Positions 1-5,607 of a DNA stretch of 12,011 nt are shown here, in pieces. Positions within the stretch are counted from its first letter, which is position 1. Every line of letters begins with the position of its first letter. Position numbers and translations under genes: made by a program. The stretch spans positions 1 through 12,011 of the forward strand of contig JBAZQS010000026.1 in NCBI GenBank assembly GCA_041645075.1, read 5' to 3'. This stretch comes from JBAZQS01 sp041645075. Lineage in GTDB: Bacteria; Patescibacteriota; Patescibacteriia; 2-01-FULL-39-33. The notes beneath the pieces were generated by a model, which made no database searches, was not told the origin of the DNA, and saw only the letters and a list, made by a program, of their open reading frames with translations.

Positions 1-1
1 C

Positions 2-328
2 ACCAATGATTTGACCCAAATGGGCGCTGGCTTTAGCCGTGATGACGCCGGAAAATTTTTGAAGGAATATGTGGCGCAGGGAATTTATGAGAGAGACCCG
101 TTTGAGGTTTTAGACCAGGAAGGCATCGGCGAATTAATCCGACTTGCCATTGCCAAAGGCAAATCAGTCCGGCCGGATTTGAAAATCGGCATTTGCGGGG
201 AACACGGCGGCGAACCCAATACGGTGGAATTCTGCCATCGCGAGGGCTTTACTTATGTTTCCTGCTCGCCCTTCAGAGTGCCAATTGCCCGATTGGCCGC
301 CGCGCAAGCCGCGATTAAGAATAAATAA
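2..328 (+). CDS. ppdK: Pyruvate, phosphate dikinase, C-terminal fragment (5' end outside window)
   Basis: This is the last ~108 codons of PPDK, the cytosolic enzyme that interconverts PEP + AMP + PPi and pyruvate + ATP + Pi through a phosphohistidine swivel. The frame is open from base 2, so the gene begins upstream of the window. The fragment is the end of the PEP/pyruvate-binding barrel (PEP-utilizers C domain). It opens with TNDLTQ and GFSRDDAGKF, then has FEVLDQEGIGELI, ICGEHGGEP (in the family its Cys is the general acid that protonates the enolpyruvate) and VSCSPFRVPIARLAAAQA at the C terminus. These are near-diagnostic for PPDK rather than PEP synthase or PTS enzyme I. The normal C-terminal end is present. 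A terminator-like hairpin follows about 100 bases downstream. Next to an ADP-forming acyl-CoA synthetase, it fits a fermentative pyruvate/acetate metabolism. Confidence 0.95.
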   Translation, partial: TNDLTQMGAGFSRDDAGKFLKEYVAQGIYERDPFEVLDQEGIGELIRLAIAKGKSVRPDLKIGICGEHGGEPNTVEFCHREGFTYVSCSPFRVPIARLAAAQAAIKNK

Positions 329-360
329 GGCCGAGTGACAGCGAGGCCACACCATAAGAT

Positions 361-408
361 GTCATCCCGGCCAAAGCGAGCTTCGGCGAGCGGGGAGCCG
401 GGATCCAG
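361..408. repeat. Intergenic palindromic repeat (GTCATCCCGGC...GCCGGGATCCAG type)
   Basis: ATCCCGGC at 364-371 pairs with GCCGGGAT at 397-404, around a GC-rich inner segment that itself contains GCTTCGGC. The GTCATCCCGG...GGGATCCAG frame resembles the short dispersed palindromes common between genes in many bacteria. A smaller GGCC...GGCC inverted repeat (329-332/345-348) lies just upstream. Only one copy is in the window, so its dispersal cannot be shown here. Confidence 0.55.
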
Positions 409-432
409 AGTTTGGAACCTGATAAACAATTT

Positions 433-464
433 CAAAACTTCCGCTTAAACGGGGGTTTTGATTT
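433..464 (+). terminator. Probable intrinsic terminator of ppdK
   Basis: CAAAACTTCCG (433-443) pairs with CGGGGGTTTTG (450-460) over 11 bp, including two G-T wobbles, around the 6-base loop CTTAAA. The 3' arm ends in TTTTG and is followed by ATTT. The U tract is interrupted, so efficiency is uncertain. Confidence 0.55.
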
Positions 465-490
465 GTGTGGCAATTATGTTAAAATATATA
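463..490 (+). promoter_or_regulatory. Weak candidate promoter for the acyl-CoA synthetase
   Basis: TTGTGT (463-468), a 16-base spacer and TATATA (485-490) resemble a sigma-70 promoter. They lie between the upstream terminator and the start at 516. The surrounding DNA is so AT-rich that the -10 assignment is loose. Confidence 0.3.
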
Positions 491-515
491 AATAATAAAT
501 AAAATCAGATTTAAA

Positions 516-2636
516 ATGGCCAACAAACTTTCGGGAGGGCTTGATCCATTTTTTCAGCCGAAATCGGTGGCGGTTATCGGCGCTTCTAATAAAAAGGGGA
601 AAGTCGGAAACGACATCTTGTTAAATTTAAAGAAAACATTTAAGGGCGATATCTATCCCATTAATTTAGATGAGGCAAAAATTGAGGGCTTCAAGGCCTA
701 CCCCTCAATTTTAAAAGCGCCGAAAAATATTGATTTGGCGATTATTGCCATACCCAGCCAATTTGTGGCCGCGGTGGTTGAGGAGTGCGGCCGGGCGGGC
801 GGTAAAAATTTAATCATCATCTCCGCGGGCTTTAAAGAAATCGGCGGCCAAGGAGAAATTTTAGAAAAAAAAATTAAGGCCTTGGCAAAAAAATATAATT
901 TAAGGATAATGGGCCCGAACTGCCTTGGGTTTATTTCCACGGCCCCGCCCATCAATGCTTCTTTTGCCAATCACGCGCCAGCCAAAGGCAATATTGCTTT
1001 TTTTTCGCAGTCGGGCGCTTTAGGCGCGGCGGTTTTGGATATGGCGGCGGCGCAGAAATTGGGCTTGGCTTATTTTGTGAGCATTGGCAATAAAATTGAT
1101 ATTAATGAGATTGATTTGCTTAATTATTTTAAAGACGAGCCAAAGGTAAAAGTGATTCAGGCCTATTTGGAAAATATTAATGATGGCCAAGAATTTATTC
1201 GCCTCGCAAAAACTGTCTCCAAGAAAAAGCCGATTATTATTTTGAAATCAGGCAAGACCGAAAAAGGCCGGCAAGCCGTAAGTTCCCATACGGGCTCTAT
1301 TGCCGGTTCGGCGCAGGCCTACAGCGCCGCTTTCAAGCAGGCGGGAGTAATAGAAGTAGATGAGGCCGAAGATTTTTTTAATTTTGCCAAAGGGTTTTCG
1401 CTTCAACCCTTGCCCCAAGGTAATCGGGTCGCCATCGTGACCAATGCCGGCGGACCGGGAATTTTGGTGACCGACCTTTTGCCGGCCAATGGTTTAGAGT
1501 TGGCGGAATTGACGACAGAAACCAAAAATAAATTAAAATTAAAATTGCCACCGGCGGCCAGTATTAATAATCCGATTGATGTGTTGGGCGATGCTTTGGC
1601 CGACCATTATGGCTTGGCCGTGGCCGCGGTTTTAAGGGATAAAAACGTGGATGCGGTTATTGTGGTTTTGACGCCGCAAAAAATGACGCAAATCAAGGTA
1701 ACCGCCGAAACCATCGGCCGTCTTGGCCGCCAAAGCCGGAAGCCGATTATTTTATGCTTTATGGGCGAAGAGGAAATCTCCAAATATTATGATATTTATG
1801 GAAAATATTCTTTGCCCCAATATTATTTTCCGCTCCAAGCGGTTAAGACCCTGGCGAAGATGTGGGAATATGCGCAACACAAGGCGCTTCCTATTGTAGA
1901 TCCCAAGCCCGCTTCGACTCAGCGAGGCGAGCCGGCGAATTTATCAATTTTTAAAAAGAAAAAAGAAGTCGCAAAAATTATTAGAAAAGAATCCATTGTT
2001 GAGTCGGACGCGCGCGAACTTTTATTGCCGCTTAAATTTCCACTGAATAAAATGAAGCTGGCCAAAAGTGAAAAGGAACTGGTGAAATTTGCCAAAGAAA
2101 TCGGCTATCCCGTTGCCTTAAAAATTGTGTCGTCGGCAGTGATTCATAAATCAGACGTGGGCGGAGTCAAAATTAATTTACCCAATGAAAAAGAACTTTT
2201 GTCGGCCTATCGAGAAATGGATAAGAAAATTAAATCAAAATTTTCCAGGGCAAAAATAGACGGTTATTTAGTGGGGGAGATGGTTAAGGGCTGGGAAATA
2301 ATTGTCGGCATGAAGCGCGACCCGCAATTCGGCCCCATAATTATGGTGGGCGCCGGCGGCATTTATACCGAGGTCTTCAAGGATGTGGCTTTCCGCCTCG
2401 CGCCTCTAACGCGCTCTGACGCGCAGGAAATGATTAAGGAATTGAAAATTTATAAATTATTTGCGGGCGCGAGAGGCAAAAAACCATTAGACATTAATTC
2501 CGTCATTGACCTTTTGGTAAAATTGGGAGATTTTTCCTGCCAATTTCCGGAAATAAAAGAAATTGACCTCAATCCGGTGATGGTCAAAGAAAAGGGCAAG
2601 GGCTGTTCCATTGTTGATGTTAGATTTTTAAAGTAA
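516..2636 (+). CDS. NDP-forming acyl-CoA synthetase (acetate-CoA ligase, ADP-forming), fused alpha-beta chain
   Basis: Cytosolic enzyme that converts acyl-CoA (usually acetyl-CoA) + ADP + Pi to the acid + ATP + CoA, giving substrate-level ATP in fermenters. At 706 aa it has the length of fused alpha-beta enzymes. In order: an N-terminal CoA-binding Rossmann domain (about residues 8-135; SVAVIGAS, then MGPNCLGF near 137), succinyl-CoA-synthetase-like domains (about 150-460), and an ATP-grasp beta domain (about 485-706). The phosphorylated His of the alpha part is His258 in SSHTGS. The second His expected in the beta part is His544 in IHKSD, followed by GGV. GPIIMVGAGG and the closing EIDLNPV are typical ATP-grasp motifs. 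No C-terminal acetyltransferase domain is present, so this is not a Pat-type fusion. The ATG lacks a Shine-Dalgarno. The substrate (acetate, other acids) cannot be read from sequence. Confidence 0.93.
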   Translation: MANKLSGGLDPFFQPKSVAVIGASNKKGKVGNDILLNLKKTFKGDIYPINLDEAKIEGFKAYPSILKAPKNIDLAIIAIPSQFVAAVVEECGRAGGKNLIIISAGFKEIGGQGEILEKKIKALAKKYNLRIMGPNCLGFISTAPPINASFANHAPAKGNIAFFSQSGALGAAVLDMAAAQKLGLAYFVSIGNKIDINEIDLLNYFKDEPKVKVIQAYLENINDGQEFIRLAKTVSKKKPIIILKSGKTEKGRQAVSSHTGSIAGSAQAYSAAFKQAGVIEVDEAEDFFNFAKGFSLQPLPQGNRVAIVTNAGGPGILVTDLLPANGLELAELTTETKNKLKLKLPPAASINNPIDVLGDALADHYGLAVAAVLRDKNVDAVIVVLTPQKMTQIKVTAETIGRLGRQSRKPIILCFMGEEEISKYYDIYGKYSLPQYYFPLQAVKTLAKMWEYAQHKALPIVDPKPASTQRGEPANLSIFKKKKEVAKIIRKESIVESDARELLLPLKFPLNKMKLAKSEKELVKFAKEIGYPVALKIVSSAVIHKSDVGGVKINLPNEKELLSAYREMDKKIKSKFSRAKIDGYLVGEMVKGWEIIVGMKRDPQFGPIIMVGAGGIYTEVFKDVAFRLAPLTRSDAQEMIKELKIYKLFAGARGKKPLDINSVIDLLVKLGDFSCQFPEIKEIDLNPVMVKEKGKGCSIVDVRFLK
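1911..1932 (+). repeat. Small palindromic motif inside the acyl-CoA synthetase linker
   Basis: GCTTCG (1911-1916) pairs with CGAGGC (1923-1928) around ACTCAG, then GAGC. It is translated in frame as ASTQRGEP, residues 466-473, in the hydrophilic linker between the alpha-like and beta-like halves. It resembles intergenic palindromes of the CTTCGACT type more than the surrounding AT-rich coding sequence. This is a single copy, so the assignment is tentative. Confidence 0.35.
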
Positions 2637-2655
2637 TTAAATATTTTTTAAATTT

Positions 2656-2733
2656 ATGACTTACTGGATTATCGGCATAATTATCGTGGCGGTTATTGCG
2701 GCGGTAATCGTTCAAGGAAAGTTGGGCGATTAA
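2656..2733 (+). CDS. Possible 25-aa single-pass membrane peptide
   Basis: A short ORF fills most of the gap between the acyl-CoA synthetase stop and murJ. It starts MTYWIIGIIIVAVIAAV and ends VQGKLGD: one uninterrupted hydrophobic helix of about 17 residues with a short polar, charged C-terminal tail. The stop TAA lies 15 bases before the murJ ATG, and the ORF starts 19 bases after the preceding stop, so the spacing is operon-like. There is no Shine-Dalgarno, but the other genes here lack one too; the ATG follows TTTTTTAAATTT. I do not recognise a family. Hydrophobic 25-mers can arise by chance, so expression needs conservation or proteomic support. If real it is an inner-membrane micropeptide. 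Confidence 0.42.
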   Translation: MTYWIIGIIIVAVIAAVIVQGKLGD

Positions 2734-2748
2734 TGATAAACAATATTA

Positions 2749-4443
2749 ATGTTCAGAAGGTTGATTAACTCGCAATCAAAAACCATTACTTCGGCGGCGA
2801 TTGTCATCGGCGCCTTGTCTTTAGTCAGCCGATTTTTAGGAATTTTCCGCGACCGCATCTTAGCGGCGCAATTTGGCGCCGGCGACATTTTGGATGTTTA
2901 TTATGCCGCTTTTCGGCTGCCTGATTTGGTCTATAATATTTTGATTTTGGGCGCGGTTTCTGCCGGGCTGATACCGGTATTTACTTCTCTGCTCGCCAGA
3001 CACAAAGAAGATGACGCCTGGAAATTAATCAATAGCATTTTAAATTTATTAGCGGTCGGCTTAGTGGTTGTTTGCGCGATTTTATTTATTTCTGCTCCGT
3101 GGTTAATGAAATTAATTACCCCGGGTTTTTCGCCGGAAAAAATGAATATGGTTGTAAATTTATCCAGAGTAATGTTTCTAAGCCCATTATTTTTGGGCTT
3201 ATCCGCCATATTCAGCTCTATTCTCCAGTCATTTAAAAAGTTTTTTATTTTTTCCTTGGCGCCGATTTTTTATAATGTCGGCATAATAATCGGCGTTTTA
3301 TTTTTTGTTAAGCCGTGGGGCATATACGGTCTGGCCTGGGGCGTGGTGCTTGGTTCAGTTTTTCATTTGCTAATTCAAATTACCCCGATTTTTTCGGTTG
3401 GTTATAAGTATGCTTTTGATTTTAATTGGCGCGATAAAAATGTTTTGCTTGTCAGCAAGCTAATGGTTCCGCGCACCATCACTCTCGTTCTTAATCAAAT
3501 AAATTTTTTAGTGATTACGGTTGTGGCTTCAACGCTCGCGACCGGCAGTTTGGCGATTTTTAATTTAGCCAATAACTTGCAAAGCTTTCCCTTGGGCATA
3601 TTCGGCGTTTCCTTGGCCGTGGCGGCTTTGCCAGTTTTATCGGCTTTGGCCGCGGAAAAGAAGATGGCTGATTTTGTCAGCGCGTTTTCCGCCACTTTCC
3701 GGCAAGCCCTATTTTTTATCGTGCCCATATCGGTTTTGCTTTTTGTGCTTCGGGCGCAAGTCGTGCGCGTCATTTTGGGCAGCGGCAGCTTTAATTGGTA
3801 TGATACGCGCCTGACCGCCGCTTCTCTGGCCATATTCTGCGTGAGTTTGTTTGCTCAGGGCGTTTTTCCGCTTTTAATCCGCGGCTTTTACGCCATTCAT
3901 AACACTAAAACGCCATTTTTTATTAATTTATTCAGCTTGGCTTTAAACTTTGCCGCCTTGTTTTTCTTTCGCTGGGTTTTTAGTTTTGAGAATGGGTTTT
4001 CTTTTTTTGTTTCCGCCATGTTGCATTTAAGTGATTTAAAAGGAGTGGTTGACTTGCGGGTTTTGGCTTTACCCCTGGCTTTTTCCGCCGCCGCCATTTT
4101 CGATATGGTTTTATTGATGATTTGGTTGAGAAAATACATTGGCCGGCTTGATGGCAGAAAAATAATGAGCTCAACTTTCAGGATAATTTTTGCTTCGCTC
4201 GGTTCCGGCCTATTTGCTTTTGGCACGTTGCGCTTAATAAATTACGCGGTTATTACCGAAACCTTCGCCGGCATATTTATTCAGGGGGTGGCGGCCGGAT
4301 TAGTCGGACTCTTTGGCTATTGGGTTATCGGTTATTTATTGAATATGGAAGAAATGGCGATTTTTGTCGGCTCCATGAAGCGGCGGTTGTTTAAGACGGT
4401 TAAATTTGATAAAGCCAGTATTGACGAAGGAGTCAATACTTAA
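2749..4443 (+). CDS. murJ: Lipid II flippase MurJ (MviN family, MOP superfamily)
   Basis: Integral inner-membrane protein that flips lipid-linked peptidoglycan precursor to the outer leaflet. It has 564 aa with some 13-14 hydrophobic segments and little soluble sequence, somewhat longer than the ~510 aa of E. coli MurJ. The family signature is at the N terminus: SRFLGIFRDRILAAQFG (about residues 27-43), then DVYYAAFRLPDL (49-60) and GAVSAGLIPVF (68-78). Arg28 and Arg34 align by eye with the functionally important E. coli Arg18 and Arg24. The E. coli Arg51-Arg52 pair after LPNLL is Tyr62-Asn63 here, a difference worth noting in the gate region. NLANNLQSFPLGIFGVSLAVAALP in the middle is also typical. 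The C-terminal segments (from about residue 440) are the least conserved. The start ATG has no Shine-Dalgarno. Transcription ends facing a minus-strand unit. Confidence 0.94.
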   Translation: MFRRLINSQSKTITSAAIVIGALSLVSRFLGIFRDRILAAQFGAGDILDVYYAAFRLPDLVYNILILGAVSAGLIPVFTSLLARHKEDDAWKLINSILNLLAVGLVVVCAILFISAPWLMKLITPGFSPEKMNMVVNLSRVMFLSPLFLGLSAIFSSILQSFKKFFIFSLAPIFYNVGIIIGVLFFVKPWGIYGLAWGVVLGSVFHLLIQITPIFSVGYKYAFDFNWRDKNVLLVSKLMVPRTITLVLNQINFLVITVVASTLATGSLAIFNLANNLQSFPLGIFGVSLAVAALPVLSALAAEKKMADFVSAFSATFRQALFFIVPISVLLFVLRAQVVRVILGSGSFNWYDTRLTAASLAIFCVSLFAQGVFPLLIRGFYAIHNTKTPFFINLFSLALNFAALFFFRWVFSFENGFSFFVSAMLHLSDLKGVVDLRVLALPLAFSAAAIFDMVLLMIWLRKYIGRLDGRKIMSSTFRIIFASLGSGLFAFGTLRLINYAVITETFAGIFIQGVAAGLVGLFGYWVIGYLLNMEEMAIFVGSMKRRLFKTVKFDKASIDEGVNT

Positions 4444-4461
4444 TTAACTTTATATAAAAGT

Positions 4462-4507
4462 AAAAAACCCCATCAGCTTTTTCCGTTATGGATTGGCTGA
4501 TGGGGTT
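4462..4507 (-). terminator. Strong intrinsic terminator of the minus-strand unit
   Basis: AACCCCATCAGC (4466-4477) and GCTGATGGGGTT (4496-4507) are a perfect 12-bp inverted repeat. Read on the minus strand the stem is followed by TTTTTTACTTTT, a proper U tract. On the plus strand the hairpin is followed by CAAGGG, so it is a poor terminator for murJ. It therefore marks the 3' end of a leftward transcript. Confidence 0.85.
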
Positions 4508-4512
4508 CAAGG

Positions 4513-5157
4513 GAGAAAGGTGTTTTTTCGCCGATGTTTTGGCGGACTGTGCTGGCCGTTCCGGGCGAATAGGGCCTTGCGCAAGGGCTTTGGGTTTTGC
4601 CCGAGGCCGCTGAGGCGTTTGTGCGCGGCGAAAATATACCGTCCCCAAATGTTCAGGGGACGAATAGAAGCCGCCGCGTCCTCGTTCCGCCGTTTCAGTT
4701 GCCTACCGCGGTCCCCCAAGGAAGGCGTAATTTGCATCTTGCCATAAACATGGTCAAAGTTGCAACATTCAATAGCCATCTTGGTGGCGGGGCCGGTGAG
4801 GCATACGGCGACATGGCGATATTAATGGGTCGGTGACCACGACGTCGGTCAAAACGAACCATAATCCCCAGCTTAAGCCGTTAGTGTGGCATCGCGCGGC
4901 GTTGCCGTGGATTGCCACGTGTTTTTCATTGGCGTCGATTCACCCTCCTCCACATCTTAATTTTATAAAACACTAGATAAAGCCACTTGTATAGTTCCGA
5001 TGGGGCATTGGCTTGGCCTCCTGTTTAGCCTTTTGCTGGAATTTTTTTGACCCAATGTTTAGGCCAGGGTCGACCGTGGTTGGTTGGGTTCTACCCGCGC
5101 TTACCTATCGGATCGATATGTACAGCGGCCACGAAACATAGTGTTTTTTCCTTTCTC
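4513..5157 (-). ncRNA. Candidate large structured non-coding RNA (~645-nt core), no known family recognised
   Basis: A GC-rich island with no long ORF, bounded leftward by a near-consensus promoter (5185-5213) and a strong terminator (4462-4507). The expected transcript is about 5178 to 4460, some 720 nt. The ends pair. GAGAAAGG (5157-5150) pairs with CCTTTCTC (4520-4513), ATGTTT (5139-5134) with AAACAT (4539-4534), and TGGCCG (5131-5126) with CGGCCA (4558-4553), nested in order. Internal hairpins include ACCCAA/TTGGGT (5089-5084/5055-5050) enclosing a near-palindrome (5079-5064), CGTGG/CCACG (4919-4915/4910-4906), and CGCGGCG/CGCCGCG (4678-4672/4630-4624) enclosing CGTCCCC/GGGGACG (4662-4656/4646-4640). 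All reading frames are broken in the 5' half, starting with a 12-codon ORF at 5139-5101. I could not match it to tmRNA, SRP RNA, 6S or intron cores. The alternative is a frameshifted pseudogene. Confidence 0.6.
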
Positions 5158-5184
5158 TAAAATTGTAAATTGTACGATAATGCT

Positions 5185-5213
5185 ATTGTATCATATTGGT
5201 CAAAGATTGTCAA
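5185..5213 (-). promoter_or_regulatory. Near-consensus extended -10 promoter of the minus-strand RNA
   Basis: Read leftward: TTGACA (5213-5208), exactly 17 bases, then TACAAT (5190-5185), preceded by TG at the extended -10 position (TGATACAAT). Five of six -10 bases and all -35 bases match sigma-70 consensus. The start is expected near 5178, 21 bases before the RNA's closing helix. Confidence 0.85.
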
Positions 5214-5239
5214 TGGTTAATTGTTTAAATTTGAATATA

Positions 5240-5257
5240 TTAGCTAAATTTAGCTAA
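5240..5257. promoter_or_regulatory. Perfect 18-bp palindrome, possible protein-binding site
   Basis: TTAGCTAAATTTAGCTAA reads identically on both strands. It lies 26 bases upstream of the -35 box of the minus-strand RNA and 33 bases from the left end of the inverted-repeat element. TAGCTAAAA recurs at 5493-5501 inside that element. It could be an operator, but AT-rich palindromes also occur by chance. Confidence 0.3.
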
Positions 5258-5289
5258 AAATCATTATTTATCATTTTTTAATTATTCAA

Positions 5290-5520
5290 TGAGATGGTTA
5301 CAAAACTATATTTCCTCTAAATTTGTCCTTGCGACCCCGAGTACCCGAGGGGGAAGCAATCTTTCTTGGCTGCGACTTCGTCGGGCGGGCGCAAAATGAC
5401 TTTCACCCTGTTAAATAGTGCCAAAGGCAATTTAACAGGGTGAAAGTCATTTTGCTGGTCCTCCTGGTCTCGCTCAAAAAGTCCTAAATTTATAGCTAAA
5501 ATAGTTTTGTAACCATCTCA
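5290..5520. mobile_element. MITE-like composite palindromic element, no transposase
   Basis: TGAGATGGTTACAAAACTAT (5290-5309) and its exact complement (5501-5520) form 20-bp terminal inverted repeats around ~190 bases with no ORF. If the element is taken as 5291-5519, AAT flanks it on both sides (5288-5290, 5520-5522), a possible 3-bp target duplication. Inside is a perfect 26-bp stem, 5391-5416 with 5430-5455 (arm begins GCAAAATGACTTTCACCC), capped by a TGCC/GGCA hairpin. The left interior (about 5325-5355) has CTTGCGACCCCGAG and GGGGGAAGCAATCTT, resembling dispersed bacterial palindromes. I infer a non-autonomous element, or nested insertions, between the minus-strand RNA promoter and the lepA promoter. 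Confidence 0.6.
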
Positions 5521-5544
5521 ATTTATATTTTCAATATTTGATGA

Positions 5545-5573
5545 TGGAAAAAAATATCAAAACAAGCTATAAT
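5545..5573 (+). promoter_or_regulatory. Probable lepA promoter
   Basis: A consensus TATAAT (5568-5573) lies 17 bases after TGGAAA (5545-5550), which matches four of six -35 positions. The predicted start near 5580 leaves a short leader of about 28 bases before the lepA ATG. It starts 25 bases after the end of the inverted-repeat element. Confidence 0.55.
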
Positions 5574-5607
5574 AATAAAGATTCTTGCTAATATTTTTTA
5601 ATTTTTT

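Noticed and set aside
3495..4226. Long minus-strand ORFs opposite murJ, and similar ones opposite the acyl-CoA synthetase, lepA, recJ and the transferase gene.
   Set aside because: They are antisense shadows of well-supported genes with low-complexity, Lys/Ala/Thr-rich translations and no motifs.
4507..4779. A 90-codon minus-strand ORF ending right at the terminator, with 71-, 84- and 79-codon ORFs in other frames of the same region.
   Set aside because: Several frames on both strands are equally open because the region is GC-rich; none shows a recognisable domain or spans the transcript, and the 5' half is stop-ridden. End-to-end pairing favours RNA. A decayed or frameshifted protein gene is not fully excluded.
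4861..4953. A tmRNA-like string on the minus strand (GAATCGAC, and a short frame ending ...ATPRDATLTA then TAA).
   Set aside because: No tRNA-like acceptor stem, T arm or CCA end was found at the right distances, and the tag is not of the usual ALAA type.
5101..5139. 12-codon ORF (MFRGRCTYRSDR) with an SD-like AGAAAGGA upstream in the ncRNA.
   Set aside because: The SD-like bases are one arm of the RNA's closing helix and the ATG lies in the second helix; no regulated gene follows. A leader peptide seems unlikely.
5288..5522. AAT target duplication as firm proof of transposition.
   Set aside because: Three bases in AT-rich DNA, partly overlapping the symmetric ends, can arise by chance; kept only as a hint.
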